This document shows, piece after piece, positions 8,176 through 16,838 of a stretch of 64,000 nt of DNA. Position 1 is the stretch's first letter. Each line of letters starts with the position of its first letter. The DNA comes from Pseudomonas sp. N40(2020). GTDB taxonomy: Bacteria; Pseudomonadota; Gammaproteobacteria; Pseudomonadales; Pseudomonadaceae. The stretch spans positions 54,626 through 118,625 of the forward strand of contig NZ_JACSZV010000011.1 of NCBI RefSeq assembly GCF_014472415.1. Direction: 5' to 3'. The notes beneath the pieces are model-generated. The model ran no database searches, was not told the origin of the DNA, and worked only from the letters and a program-made list of their open reading frames with translations. Both the position numbers and the translations under genes were made by a program.

Positions 8176-10581
8176 TTATTGACGTCGCGAGTCAATCAAT
8201 ATCGGTGTTTTGCCGCTGTGTTTGTTTCGCGTGAAGTTTTGCGTGGCGCAGACCTCAACTTCCAGAACCAACAGAGCGGTTTCAATAACGGTCGCCAGCG
8301 TCGGGTAGTTTGCTAACCGGGTCCGGACTTCCTGTGCGTTGAGCTCGCTACGCAGTTGCATGCGCTCGAGGCCGTCGGGCGCATGATCGAGCAGCAGTTG
8401 AAACGGCACTTGCAGGTGCGACGCCAATTCGCTCAATGAAATGAAGTCGGTGCCGATGCGGATCAGCTTGCCGTGGCGTTGCAGCAGTTCGAAGCGCGGT
8501 GAGGTCAGTCCGCAGGCGCAGGGGCCGGACAACCAGCGTCCGCTGTCACCGACGTCGTACCGCTGAACGTGCTGCCCTTCCCGTGCGATGGAGGTGAACA
8601 GCAGTCGGCCGATTTCATCGCCAGCGACGGGGCGATCATCGTCGAACGCGACGATTTCCAGATGCTGGGTGTCGGTCATCAGATGGAACACGCCATCGGC
8701 TGTCGCCTGGCAGGCGTGACCGAGGGGGCCGGCGTCGACGCTGCCGTAGATCGCCGAGCGGATGCTGGACACGCCGCAACTGCGCAGCAGTGTCCGGCTC
8801 TGTTCGCTCAGGTGCTCGCCGCCGAGATACACCTTGTCGATCCCGCCATAGGCTTGCAGTCGTTGCCGTTCGTTGAGGAACAGGCGGTGCAGAGTACTTG
8901 GCATACCCATCAGTACGGTCACGCGCTGATCGACAATCAGTTGGGCGATTTCACGGTAATCATCGTCGGTCGGGGCACCCATGGGCAGGTGCGTGATGTC
9001 GAGCAGTTCGAGCACTTTGGCAAAGCTCAGAAAGCCGCCGTACAGCCCGCCACAGAAGAACAGATTCATTACCCGATCCCGCGATGGGTCGAGTCCCGCG
9101 GCGAACAAACCGTCGGCGGTTGCGCGCATCTGTCGCTGGAAATCACGATGGCTGTAACCCGACAACGCCGGTGTACCGCTGCTGCCTCCCGAACGGAAAT
9201 ACAACTGGGCTTGTGCGTTGATCGGCTGGGCGATGAACGCTTCTTTGTTCATGATCGGCCGGCCGGGCGGCAACGCGGGCGTTGGCGTGCGGTCGAGGGT
9301 GACATGGTTTGCCAGCACTGCGGCAGGCAAGCTGACAGACACGCGCCGGCTGAGCCGTTGCAACGCATAGACGCCATCGTGCGGTTCGCCGTCATAGCCA
9401 TCGTGGATGCCGTCGATTGGCGCGATACGTGTCACACCTGCAGAAATCAACGTCCGGGCCAGTTCGCCGATGTGCGAGTCGGCGCACAGCAGGGCACAGC
9501 TTTGCAGGACATTGCGCCATGGCAGCAGAGAGGCAGTGATCAGCGCTCGGGGCACGGGATGCAGCAGCACACTGCGAAACAATGGCGAAGGACCGAGTTG
9601 GCGCTCATGCGCCCAGATCACCCGCCAGCCTGGCGCGCTCCAGACATAGCCGGTTTGATCGGCAAAACTTTGCGCCAGCCGGGACATTTGCATGTGCGTG
9701 GTGATTTGCGACGCCTCTTGAGGCGTGGGCAGCAGCGCCGGCCATTGCCCGCTGCGCCGTTCGAAAGCCGCGGCCAGGCGTTCACCGATGTCGCGCAGCA
9801 CTGCCGGGTCGTCGCTGTCCACCAACAACCATTGCGGGCTTGAGCAGGCCTGCTGATCCAGCCGACAGACTTCATCCGCCACAGCGTCCAGGGCCTGCGG
9901 CGTGGCGGCATCGGCTGTCAGGTAGACGAAGCTGATGCGGTGTCCCCAATCGATCCAGCGGCAGCCCGCTGGAATCTGTTGACGAATCGCTTGCAGGGCC
10001 TTTTCACCGCCCCAGGCCGCGACACCGTTGGCGCGTTGGCACAATCGGCCAATCTGCGCAGTGCCGACCGGCAATACGGCAACGTAACCGGCGAGTTGTC
10101 CGCTCGGGTCGCATTGCTGCAAAGCGTCGAGCAGTCGGGCGGTCAGATGCTGATCGCTGCTGCTGGGGCGCAACCAATTGACGTTGCCCGCCAGCAAGCT
10201 TTCCAGTACCGCGCAGAATGCCAGCAGCGGCGCGTTACCCGGGGTGATGTGCACCACCAACCCGAGCGGACTCCAGCATTCGAAGCGCGCTTGCCGATAA
10301 TCGATCCGCCGCAAAGAGTCGGGCTGCGTGCCGAGTTCGCGTTGCAGTTTGACCTGCAATTTTTCCGCGGCGCAGAAGTCGATCAGGCCTTGCCGTTGTT
10401 CGGTATCGAGTGCGAACGCGTCGGGGGTGTCGCGCAATTGCTCGGCAAAGCGTGCGGCGGCCGTCACCACGGTGCTGCTTTCAAGCGGCGTACTCAGGTG
10501 CTGCGCAAGATCCTGTTGCAGGCATTCAAGTGCGTCTTCGAAGTTGCAGGTGTCGTGCAGATGCCCATTTATCAAATACAT
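8176..10581 (-). CDS. LuxC-type acyl reductase fused to a PaaK-like adenylation domain
   Basis: An 801-aa two-domain enzyme. Residues about 1-430 are a LuxC acyl-CoA/acyl-protein reductase: HITPGNAPL (111-119) is the dinucleotide-binding region and QQACSSPQ (243-250) carries the catalytic cysteine, Cys246. Residues about 440-801 are a PaaK-like adenylation domain with ATP loop FRSGGSSGTP (462-471), YGSVDAG (612-618), YDVGDSGRW (675-683), a CxC pair (688-690) and KHSGKTPILIDSR (787-799). The protein could activate an acid and reduce an acyl thioester to an aldehyde with NADPH. The start at 10581 follows the LuxE-like stop by 1 nt. LuxC and adenylation functions are normally separate proteins, so the fusion is unusual. 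Confidence 0.9.
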   Translation of the reverse strand: MYLINGHLHDTCNFEDALECLQQDLAQHLSTPLESSTVVTAAARFAEQLRDTPDAFALDTEQRQGLIDFCAAEKLQVKLQRELGTQPDSLRRIDYRQARFECWSPLGLVVHITPGNAPLLAFCAVLESLLAGNVNWLRPSSSDQHLTARLLDALQQCDPSGQLAGYVAVLPVGTAQIGRLCQRANGVAAWGGEKALQAIRQQIPAGCRWIDWGHRISFVYLTADAATPQALDAVADEVCRLDQQACSSPQWLLVDSDDPAVLRDIGERLAAAFERRSGQWPALLPTPQEASQITTHMQMSRLAQSFADQTGYVWSAPGWRVIWAHERQLGPSPLFRSVLLHPVPRALITASLLPWRNVLQSCALLCADSHIGELARTLISAGVTRIAPIDGIHDGYDGEPHDGVYALQRLSRRVSVSLPAAVLANHVTLDRTPTPALPPGRPIMNKEAFIAQPINAQAQLYFRSGGSSGTPALSGYSHRDFQRQMRATADGLFAAGLDPSRDRVMNLFFCGGLYGGFLSFAKVLELLDITHLPMGAPTDDDYREIAQLIVDQRVTVLMGMPSTLHRLFLNERQRLQAYGGIDKVYLGGEHLSEQSRTLLRSCGVSSIRSAIYGSVDAGPLGHACQATADGVFHLMTDTQHLEIVAFDDDRPVAGDEIGRLLFTSIAREGQHVQRYDVGDSGRWLSGPCACGLTSPRFELLQRHGKLIRIGTDFISLSELASHLQVPFQLLLDHAPDGLERMQLRSELNAQEVRTRLANYPTLATVIETALLVLEVEVCATQNFTRNKHSGKTPILIDSRRQ

Positions 10582-10582
10582 C

Positions 10583-11713
10583 TCAGTGCCCCCCCAGCAA
10601 TTCGGCTGCCGCCATCGCACAGCTTCTGCCCGCCGTTGTACCGGCGCGGCCATGCAGTTCGAACCAGTCGTTGGCCAGTCCACAGCCGCAACTCGCGCCG
10701 GGGTGTAGCGTGGCCAGATCACTCATCACGACGGCATGCGCAGGGCTGGACGAGATGTAGGGTGAGACAAAACTCAGCAAACCTTTTTGACCGTAGGGCA
10801 GGAGGGATAAATCTGTCGGATTGCGAACAAATACCTTCGAATAGACCGGGACATGGAAATGGTGCTGAGTACATTCGATGTAAGGCACGGCGTGCTCGAC
10901 GGCGCCGTAGCCATCGCGACAGCGGGACGTTTCAATGCCCAATTGCCGGTGGATGCGGGCATAGAGCTGCTGTCTGGGGATCTCGTCGGCGGCTTGGGTT
11001 TTCCAGCCACCACCGAAGAAGGCCAGCGAGTCTGCGGGCAATTGAATATTGCCCACGCCGGTGTCCTGCATGCGTTGCAGGGTTTGCCAGAGAAAGGCCG
11101 GAAAGCCGAGGATGCGCACCGGCAGACCTTCTTCGGCGAACGACTGCAAGGCCTGGATGACGCCGAACACGTCAAATTGATGGCCGTTACCATTGTTGCG
11201 CAGGGCATAGACCACGCGATGGGGAGGGGCGAAACGACACAGAAACTGATCGGTGAACGAGGTCCCCAAGGTGATGCGACCTTGCGGCTCATAACTGAGC
11301 AGCAGGTAGTTGCACGGCGTGTTCGGGGTGTCCCAGCCGTAGTGACGGAAAATCTGCGCGACCATGAATTGGGCGGCGGCCAGGCTGCGCTCGTCATAGC
11401 GCATGCGACTTTTCTGGCCGCTGGTGCCGGAGGACGTCAATTCCAGAGCGTCTTCACCAACGCTGCTGAGCAGCAGTTTTTGTTTGAAGTAGTTGGCAAA
11501 TATCGGCGGCAGGCGTGACCAGTCATCGAGACTCTCCAGATCGTGCGCGTCGAGTCCATTCGCATTCAACCAATGTTCGTAGCCGGGTGTGTGCTGGCAG
11601 TGAAACCGGCTGATTTCGGTCATGGCCTGGTTGAACAGGTCAGGCGGCACCGAATCCGCGCAATAGGGGTGTGTCAACGCGCAGAGCGCGTCACTTGAGG
11701 GTAAGTGGATCAT
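10583..11713 (-). CDS. LuxE-like acyl-protein synthetase
   Basis: A 376-aa member of the LuxE acyl-protein synthetase family. LTSSGTSGQKSRMRYD (from about residue 92) is the ATP-binding loop; FFGGGWK and DGYGAVEHAVPYIEC match core family motifs; CGCG near the C-terminus precedes the end domain. In bacterial luciferase operons LuxE activates a fatty acid as acyl-AMP, holds it as a thioester and passes it to LuxC. The start at 11713 is set by AAAGGAAT about 8 nt upstream; it lies 10 bp after the exporter gene. Whether the acid is fatty or aromatic is not decided by sequence. Confidence 0.88.
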   Translation of the reverse strand: MIHLPSSDALCALTHPYCADSVPPDLFNQAMTEISRFHCQHTPGYEHWLNANGLDAHDLESLDDWSRLPPIFANYFKQKLLLSSVGEDALELTSSGTSGQKSRMRYDERSLAAAQFMVAQIFRHYGWDTPNTPCNYLLLSYEPQGRITLGTSFTDQFLCRFAPPHRVVYALRNNGNGHQFDVFGVIQALQSFAEEGLPVRILGFPAFLWQTLQRMQDTGVGNIQLPADSLAFFGGGWKTQAADEIPRQQLYARIHRQLGIETSRCRDGYGAVEHAVPYIECTQHHFHVPVYSKVFVRNPTDLSLLPYGQKGLLSFVSPYISSSPAHAVVMSDLATLHPGASCGCGLANDWFELHGRAGTTAGRSCAMAAAELLGGH

Positions 11714-11723
11714 CAATATTCCT

Positions 11724-12977
11724 TTATCGAATTGGAGCAGAGGTAGTTTTTGCGCCATGCAAGAAGCCGTGCAGCAAGGGCAGGCACAACAGGCCGCTGA
11801 GCGCGGCACACAGGGCGAATAGTTCAAGGTGAGTGCCACCGCCGATGGCGGCAATGATTGAGCCGCCGATGCCCATCACGGCAATCGAGATCATTCCGAT
11901 CATGGCCGAGACCAGACCTTTGCTGTCGTCTGTGCTGAACAACGCCAGGCGATACAGCGCAGCATTGCTGATGCCCAGTCCCACGGCGTATAGCGCCAGA
12001 CCGGCCACCACTGGCGCCAGGCCAGCGCCGAGCAACGCGCAGCCCATCAGCGCCAGCAGGCCCAGGCAGAGCGGCCAAAGCGCCAGTCGAATCAAGCGGG
12101 GTAGCGTGTGAGTGACCAGCAAGCGGTCGAGAATCAGATTCCCGGCAATCACGGCTGAGAAGATCGGGATTTGCCACAGGCCGTATTGCAGGGGTGTCAG
12201 GCCCGACACCTGGATCAGCAGCAACGGCGACAGCCCGATCCACGCGATCAGCGGCAAGCTCATCAGGCCCAGCGCGAGGCTCGCGCCAAGGAACCTGCGG
12301 TTGCCGAGCAGGGCAAGGTAGCGCTGTCGCGTCTGAGCAAGGGAGAAAGGGTGCGACGCTGGTTGGTACCCATCCCGGCGCACAACGCCTACGGTCTCCG
12401 GCATGCAGGCGTACAGCCCCACCCAGACGGCACCCGCTATCAAGCCCAGACCCAGAAACAATTCGCGCCAGGTCAACCATTCCAGCAGCAGGCTGCCGAG
12501 TAACGGGCCTAGTAACGGTGACAGCAGCGCGACATTGCCGAGCAGAGCCATCAGGCGCACGGCATCCGCCTCGCAGAATACTTCTTGGAGCGCCGGATAA
12601 CTGACCGCCACGACAAAACCCAGGCCCATGCCTTGTACAAGACGCAGCAGATTGAACGCTTCGATGCTGTTGGTGATGAATGCCGCTGTACAGGACGCGG
12701 CGAACAACGCGCAGCCGCAAAGCAATACCGGCCGTCGACCCCATTGATCCGACAGCGGACCAATCAGCCATTGCAGGCAGACTCCTCCCAACAGATAAAG
12801 ATTGAACGCGTAGGGAACATGACGGGCATCCGCTTGTAATTCTGCGGTGACGTTCAACATGGCCGGCATAATCAAGTCGCTGGCCATATAGGTCAGTAGT
12901 TCAAAAATGGTGAGCGCCAGACAAAAGCCGATCAATTGTCTGGGGCCGATTTTTATTAATGTTCTGTGCATGGACAT
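11724..12977 (-). CDS. MdfA-type multidrug/H+ antiporter
   Basis: A 417-aa, 12-helix major facilitator closely resembling E. coli MdfA along its whole length (GPLSDQWGRRPVLL loop, VALLSPLLGPLLGS, CMPETV). The two membrane acids that MdfA uses for proton and cation coupling, Glu26 and Asp34, are at the same positions here (IFELLTYMASDLIMP). It is the first gene of the lux-like operon, ahead of the biosynthetic genes by 10 bp, so the natural reading is export of, or self-protection from, the product. AGGGA precedes the ATG at 12977. Confidence 0.9.
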   Translation of the reverse strand: MSMHRTLIKIGPRQLIGFCLALTIFELLTYMASDLIMPAMLNVTAELQADARHVPYAFNLYLLGGVCLQWLIGPLSDQWGRRPVLLCGCALFAASCTAAFITNSIEAFNLLRLVQGMGLGFVVAVSYPALQEVFCEADAVRLMALLGNVALLSPLLGPLLGSLLLEWLTWRELFLGLGLIAGAVWVGLYACMPETVGVVRRDGYQPASHPFSLAQTRQRYLALLGNRRFLGASLALGLMSLPLIAWIGLSPLLLIQVSGLTPLQYGLWQIPIFSAVIAGNLILDRLLVTHTLPRLIRLALWPLCLGLLALMGCALLGAGLAPVVAGLALYAVGLGISNAALYRLALFSTDDSKGLVSAMIGMISIAVMGIGGSIIAAIGGGTHLELFALCAALSGLLCLPLLHGFLHGAKTTSAPIR

Positions 12978-13048
12978 CCCTGTTTAAAGTCTCGAAAGAG
13001 TTGCCAGAGACTAGGTGCAGATGTTCGCGTCGCCTAACGCTTTGCTGA

Positions 13049-13061
13049 GACATTAAATGTC
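13049..13061. promoter_or_regulatory. palindrome upstream of the lux-like operon (possible operator)
   Basis: Perfect inverted repeat GACATT-A-AATGTC located 72-84 bp upstream of the first gene of the operon, overlapping a TTGGAC sequence on the minus strand that could be a -35 element. No regulator gene lies in the cluster, so the binding protein is unknown. Confidence 0.4.
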
Positions 13062-13143
13062 CAATGCTTTCAGGTTGTTTAATGGATCCAATATTTTCGT
13101 AGTGCCGGAAGTTGCCGGCGGTTGGCAAGTTCCGAGGCAAAAA

Positions 13144-13173
13144 AATGCCCGCGAAGCGGCGGGCATTGTTTTC
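13144..13173 (-). terminator. intrinsic terminator of the small lipoprotein gene
   Basis: Stem AATGCCCGC/GCGGGCATT (13144-13152 and 13159-13167). On the minus strand it is followed by a run of seven T, so it terminates transcripts from the lipoprotein gene at 13400 before they reach the exporter promoter. Confidence 0.75.
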
Positions 13174-13244
13174 AAGTTGATCGGGGTTATGGCGCTCCTG
13201 CCCGGTACATTTTTGGCCGGGCGGGCGGGGTGAGTTGTGCTGTT

Positions 13245-13400
13245 CTAGCGGTGTTGATAATAGCCAGGGCCTCCCTGGTAAAAACGATGATGATCGCCAT
13301 GCCCACCGCCGTGGGGGAAGATGATGCAACCACTCAGGGTCAGCAGGGCGAGAACGGGAATCAGCCAGGTGATTCGACGCAGCATTTGAAAGTTCCTCAT
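13245..13400 (-). CDS. small lipoprotein, 51 aa
   Basis: MRNFQMLRRITWLIPVLALL is a signal peptide and LTLSGC the lipobox, giving a mature lipopeptide of about 25 residues rich in His and Gly (FPHGGGHGDHHRFYQ). The ATG at 13400 was preferred because it starts the signal peptide. The His-rich tail could bind metal. Similar small His-rich lipoproteins are common in pseudomonads; the function is unknown. A terminator follows. Confidence 0.7.
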   Translation of the reverse strand: MRNFQMLRRITWLIPVLALLTLSGCIIFPHGGGHGDHHRFYQGGPGYYQHR

Positions 13401-13542
13401 GGTAATGCCGTCATGAAGCCAAAACTCTTCATCGGCTGTAACATGAGACCCCGATTGCTGCGGCGCATCCCCGTAAAACGGTAAGTGCATGGCATGCAAG
13501 CGGATACAAACCGGATACATTCCAAAGTTTCAGGAAACCGCA

Positions 13543-13731
13543 ATGACCCAGAAGCAACGCTTGATTTATTCGATTCTGATCGCCGTGTCTGTGCTGGCGA
13601 TCATGCTCGGCCTGTCCTGGCTGCAAAACGCCGGGAAGATCGATGAAAAGACGTTCCAGTACATCGCCATTGGCGTGGCAGTGGTCGTGGTGATTATCAA
13701 CGGCGTGATGCGCCGCAAGGTCAAACCCTGA
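13543..13731 (+). CDS. small inner-membrane protein, 62 aa
   Basis: Two hydrophobic helices (residues about 8-27 and 39-55) with a short charged loop and a basic tail (RRKVKP). AGGAAA precedes the ATG at 13543 by 7 nt, so the in-frame upstream start is not used. I know no function; it is divergent from the small lipoprotein and converges with the Fur-like regulator gene. Confidence 0.7.
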   Translation: MTQKQRLIYSILIAVSVLAIMLGLSWLQNAGKIDEKTFQYIAIGVAVVVVIINGVMRRKVKP

Positions 13732-13749
13732 CGGCGATCGCCAAGCGCT

Positions 13750-14127
13750 TCAATCGTTGTTGAGGACGGCAGCAGCCTGTGGATGCAGGCTGTAGCTCTT
13801 GTCCGCATTGAAGGTGATCACCCCCTCGGCGCACAAACGTTTGAGCACTTCGCGCACACTGAGGAAGGACAGCGGAATATCCAGGTCCAGCAATTGGCTG
13901 TGGACGCCGCGCACGCCCAGGCGACGGTCGCTTTGCGCCGCAACCAGCAGGGCATCGATGACTTTCAGACGAATCAGGCTGGTGCGCAGCCCGAAACTTT
14001 TCAGCAGCAGGCGGATGCGTTCGTTGCCGTGACGCTCGACGCGTTGCCCGAAATCGCTCGCGTGGGGGCTTATGGAAGCTCCTTTTGGGGCCTGGCTACC
14101 GTCCGTTGGTAGTTGCGAGTTGTACAT
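13750..14127 (-). CDS. Fur-like winged-helix protein lacking the metal-binding half
   Basis: A 125-aa protein. Residues about 35-115 resemble the Fur/Zur DNA-binding domain (LKSFGLRTSLIRLKVIDALL matches the Fur opening 'LK..GL..T..RL.IL..L', followed by VREVLKRLCAEGVI as the recognition-helix and wing region). It stops right after the wing, so the C-terminal dimerisation domain with the His/Cys metal ligands of Fur is absent. The ATG at 14127 has AAGGAGT 8 nt upstream. It is divergent from pvdQ. Relatives are annotated as Fe2+/Zn2+ uptake regulation proteins; metal sensing is doubtful with this architecture. Confidence 0.7.
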   Translation of the reverse strand: MYNSQLPTDGSQAPKGASISPHASDFGQRVERHGNERIRLLLKSFGLRTSLIRLKVIDALLVAAQSDRRLGVRGVHSQLLDLDIPLSFLSVREVLKRLCAEGVITFNADKSYSLHPQAAAVLNND

Positions 14128-14283
14128 GCGATTACTCCTTTTCAGAACCTGATCGGGAAAGGTTTTTGTGAACTCTCTAAACAAGACGTATCAGCTCGAC
14201 AAATCATGAAAGAAAAAATGTAGAAAATTTGTCGGAAATTCGTCTTTTGCTTGTAATCACTGCCTTAACGCCCTGTGGCGGGC

Positions 14284-14307
14284 TAAATTTTTTTTCTTCG
14301 ACTTCGT
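14284..14307 (+). promoter_or_regulatory. iron-starvation (IS) box of pvdQ
   Basis: TAAAT at 14284-14288 and CGT at 14305-14307 are separated by exactly 16 nt, the consensus TAAAT-N16-CGT recognised by the extracytoplasmic sigma factor PvdS. It lies 121 bp before the pvdQ start codon, in the 300-bp intergenic region 14128-14427, which otherwise shows only the divergent upstream region of the Fur-like gene. Confidence 0.8.
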
Positions 14308-14427
14308 TCTCAGGACAGGCTCATTGCGCGTGGACGCGTGGGTGTTTCCAGAGTGGGTCCGCTGCCCGGCATGTTTTTCGCGCGGCAACGCCAGATCCGC
14401 TCTTCGGTATTTCGATCAGGAGCGAGC

Positions 14428-16773
14428 GTGATTATTTCCAGGCAATTAACCGGAGTGACCCTAGCCGGTATGTTTTTCGGGCTGAGCCTGTCCGCTCAGG
14501 CGTTCAGCCCGGCCGTCGATACCAGTGCACAGATCCGCCGTACCGGTTTTGGTGTGCCGCATATCCGCGCTCAAGATGAACGCGGTCTTGGTTTCGGCAT
14601 CGGTTATGCCTATGCGCAGGACAACTTGTGTCTGTTGGCCAACGAGATCGTCACGGTCAACGGCCAGCGTTCACGCTATTTCGGCCCGGATCAATTCACC
14701 GTCGAGCAGCGCGAAAACCGCGTCAGCGATGTGTTCTTTACCTGGCTAAACACCCCTGAGGCGGTCAAAACGTTCTGGCAGGCACAGCCTGCCCAGGTGC
14801 GTGATCTGGTCGAGGGTTATGCCGCCGGCTACAACCACTACCTTGCCGAACGCCGACCGCAGGGCTTGCCGCAACAATGTCAGGGCGAGTGGGTGCGCGA
14901 CATCGCGCCTGAAGATCTGGTGAAGCTGACCCGTCGCCTGTTGGTCGAAGGCGGTGTCGGCCAGTTTGCCGAAGCGCTGGCGGGTGCCACACCGCCACAG
15001 GCGACGGCGCAGGTTGAGCACGATGCACACGCCTACCAGATGGCAGACGCCCGCCAGCAGCGCTTTGCCCTGGATCGTGGCAGCAACGCCGTGGCGGTGG
15101 GCAGTGAGCGTTCGTTCAACGGTCGCGGGATGCTGTTGGCCAACCCGCATTTTCCGTGGGTCGGCGGTATGCGCTTCTATCAAATGCACCTGACCATTCC
15201 CGGCAAACTGGATGTCATGGGGGCTGCCTTGCCGGGCCTGCCGATGATCAACATCGGCTTCAACCAGCACCTGGCCTGGACCCACACGGTCGATTCCTCC
15301 AAGCACTTCACCTTGTATCGCCTGCAACTCGACCCAAAAGACCCGACGCGATATCTGCTCGATGGCCAATCACTGCCGATGAGCAAGCAGACGGTGTCTG
15401 TGCAGGTCAAACAGGCCGACGGGCAGGTGGTACCGGTCACGCGCGACATCTACAGCTCGAAATTCGGGCCGATTGTGCAATGGCCGGGCAAACTCGACTG
15501 GGACAATCAGTTCGCCTACAGCCTGCGTGATGCCAACCTCGATAACGATCGCGTGCTGAAGCAGTGGTATGCAATGAATCAGGCCGCCACGCTCCAGGAT
15601 TTGCAGGATTCGGTGCACAAGATTCAAGGCATTCCATGGGTCAATACGCTCGCCGTGGATGACAAGGGTCAGACGCTGTACATGAACCTGTCGGTGGTGC
15701 CGAACGTCAGTAATGAAAAACTGGCCAAGTGCAGCGACCCGCGCGCCGGTACGCGGATGATCGTGCTGGACGGCTCCCACAGCGGCTGTGCCTGGGACAT
15801 CGACCCACAAGCCGCGCAGAAGGGCATTTATGCTTCCAGCCAATTGCCGCAATTGCTGCGCAAGGACTTCGTCCAGCACTCTAACGATTCCGCGTGGCTG
15901 GCCAACCCGGCGCAACCGCTCACCGGCTTCTCGCCACTGATCAGTCAGGAAGGGCAGCCTTTGGGTCTGCGTTCCCGGTTTGCCCTGGATCGCCTGGCTG
16001 GCCTGAGCAAGAAAGGTTCGGTGGCGGTGAAGGATCTGCAGCAGATGGTGATGGACGATCAGGTGTATCTGGCGAGCCAGGTCGTGCCGGATCTGCTGAA
16101 GTTCTGCGCAGCGGATCTTGGCGCCGACGCGCAAGCACTGAAGCCGGTCTGTGCCAGCCTGAAGGCGTGGGACGGGCGGGCCAATCTGGATTCGGGTCTG
16201 GGTCTGGTGCATTTCCGGAACATCATGCAAACGTTGCAAGAGTCAGCGGATATCTGGCGCGTTGCCTTCGATCCACAAGATGCGCAACACACACCGCGCG
16301 GTCTGGCTGTCGAGCAGCCAGCGGTGGCCAGGCAATTGCGCGCAGCAATGCTGGCGTCGGCCGAACTGGCAGTCAAGATGGGCCTCACGCCGCAAACCCG
16401 TTGGGGGGATATCCAGGTGGTCAGCAGCGGCGGGCAGCAGACGCCGATTCATGGCGGGCCGGGCACTTTGGGGATCTACAACGCGATCCAGAGCGTGCCA
16501 CGCGAGGACGGCAAACTTGAGGTGGTCAGCGGCACCAGTTACCTGCAAGTGGTGACGTTCGATGACAAAGGGCCGCACGCACAAGGGTTGCTGGCGTTTT
16601 CATTGTCCAGCGATCCGGCATCGAAGTATTCGCGCGATCAGACCGAGGCATTTTCGAAAAAACAGTGGAGTGTGCTGCCGTTTACCGAACAGCAGATCAA
16701 GGCAGATCCGCAGTATCAAGTACAGACCATTCGTGAGGCGGTGGACAAGGCGGGGAAAGTCGCCGCGCAGTAA
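14428..16773 (+). CDS. pvdQ: PvdQ acylase (pyoverdine maturation / acyl-homoserine lactone acylase)
   Basis: A 781-aa N-terminal-nucleophile hydrolase highly similar to P. aeruginosa PvdQ throughout ([44 protein letters not shown]). A signal peptide ends near LSAQA. The precursor is expected to self-cleave before Ser219 in [13 protein letters not shown], the catalytic Ser of the beta chain. In the periplasm it removes the fatty acyl chain from the pyoverdine precursor and can hydrolyse long-chain AHLs. GTG at 14428 is chosen as start because AGGAG lies 6 nt upstream. An IS box upstream points to PvdS control. Confidence 0.93.
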   Translation: MIISRQLTGVTLAGMFFGLSLSAQAFSPAVDTSAQIRRTGFGVPHIRAQDERGLGFGIGYAYAQDNLCLLANEIVTVNGQRSRYFGPDQFTVEQRENRVSDVFFTWLNTPEAVKTFWQAQPAQVRDLVEGYAAGYNHYLAERRPQGLPQQCQGEWVRDIAPEDLVKLTRRLLVEGGVGQFAEALAGATPPQATAQVEHDAHAYQMADARQQRFALDRGSNAVAVGSERSFNGRGMLLANPHFPWVGGMRFYQMHLTIPGKLDVMGAALPGLPMINIGFNQHLAWTHTVDSSKHFTLYRLQLDPKDPTRYLLDGQSLPMSKQTVSVQVKQADGQVVPVTRDIYSSKFGPIVQWPGKLDWDNQFAYSLRDANLDNDRVLKQWYAMNQAATLQDLQDSVHKIQGIPWVNTLAVDDKGQTLYMNLSVVPNVSNEKLAKCSDPRAGTRMIVLDGSHSGCAWDIDPQAAQKGIYASSQLPQLLRKDFVQHSNDSAWLANPAQPLTGFSPLISQEGQPLGLRSRFALDRLAGLSKKGSVAVKDLQQMVMDDQVYLASQVVPDLLKFCAADLGADAQALKPVCASLKAWDGRANLDSGLGLVHFRNIMQTLQESADIWRVAFDPQDAQHTPRGLAVEQPAVARQLRAAMLASAELAVKMGLTPQTRWGDIQVVSSGGQQTPIHGGPGTLGIYNAIQSVPREDGKLEVVSGTSYLQVVTFDDKGPHAQGLLAFSLSSDPASKYSRDQTEAFSKKQWSVLPFTEQQIKADPQYQVQTIREAVDKAGKVAAQ

Positions 16774-16798
16774 ACACAGCATGACCTGAGACACAATT

Positions 16799-16838
16799 GA
16801 AGGCCGCATCCCTTAAGGGGCGCGGCCTTCAGTTTTTT
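16799..16838 (+). terminator. intrinsic terminator after pvdQ
   Basis: Stem GAAGGCCGC/GCGGCCTTC (16799-16807 and 16822-16830) followed by AGTTTTTT. The stop codon of the convergent fpvR-like gene lies inside the right arm. Confidence 0.85.

Noticed and set aside
5921..12977. A complete bioluminescence (lux) operon
   Set aside because: LuxC- and LuxE-like proteins are present but no luciferase subunits (LuxA, LuxB), LuxD or LuxG are encoded in the window.
5921..12977. A phenazine biosynthesis cluster
   Set aside because: The adenylation enzymes recall EhpF, but none of the phz core genes (phzA-G) is present.
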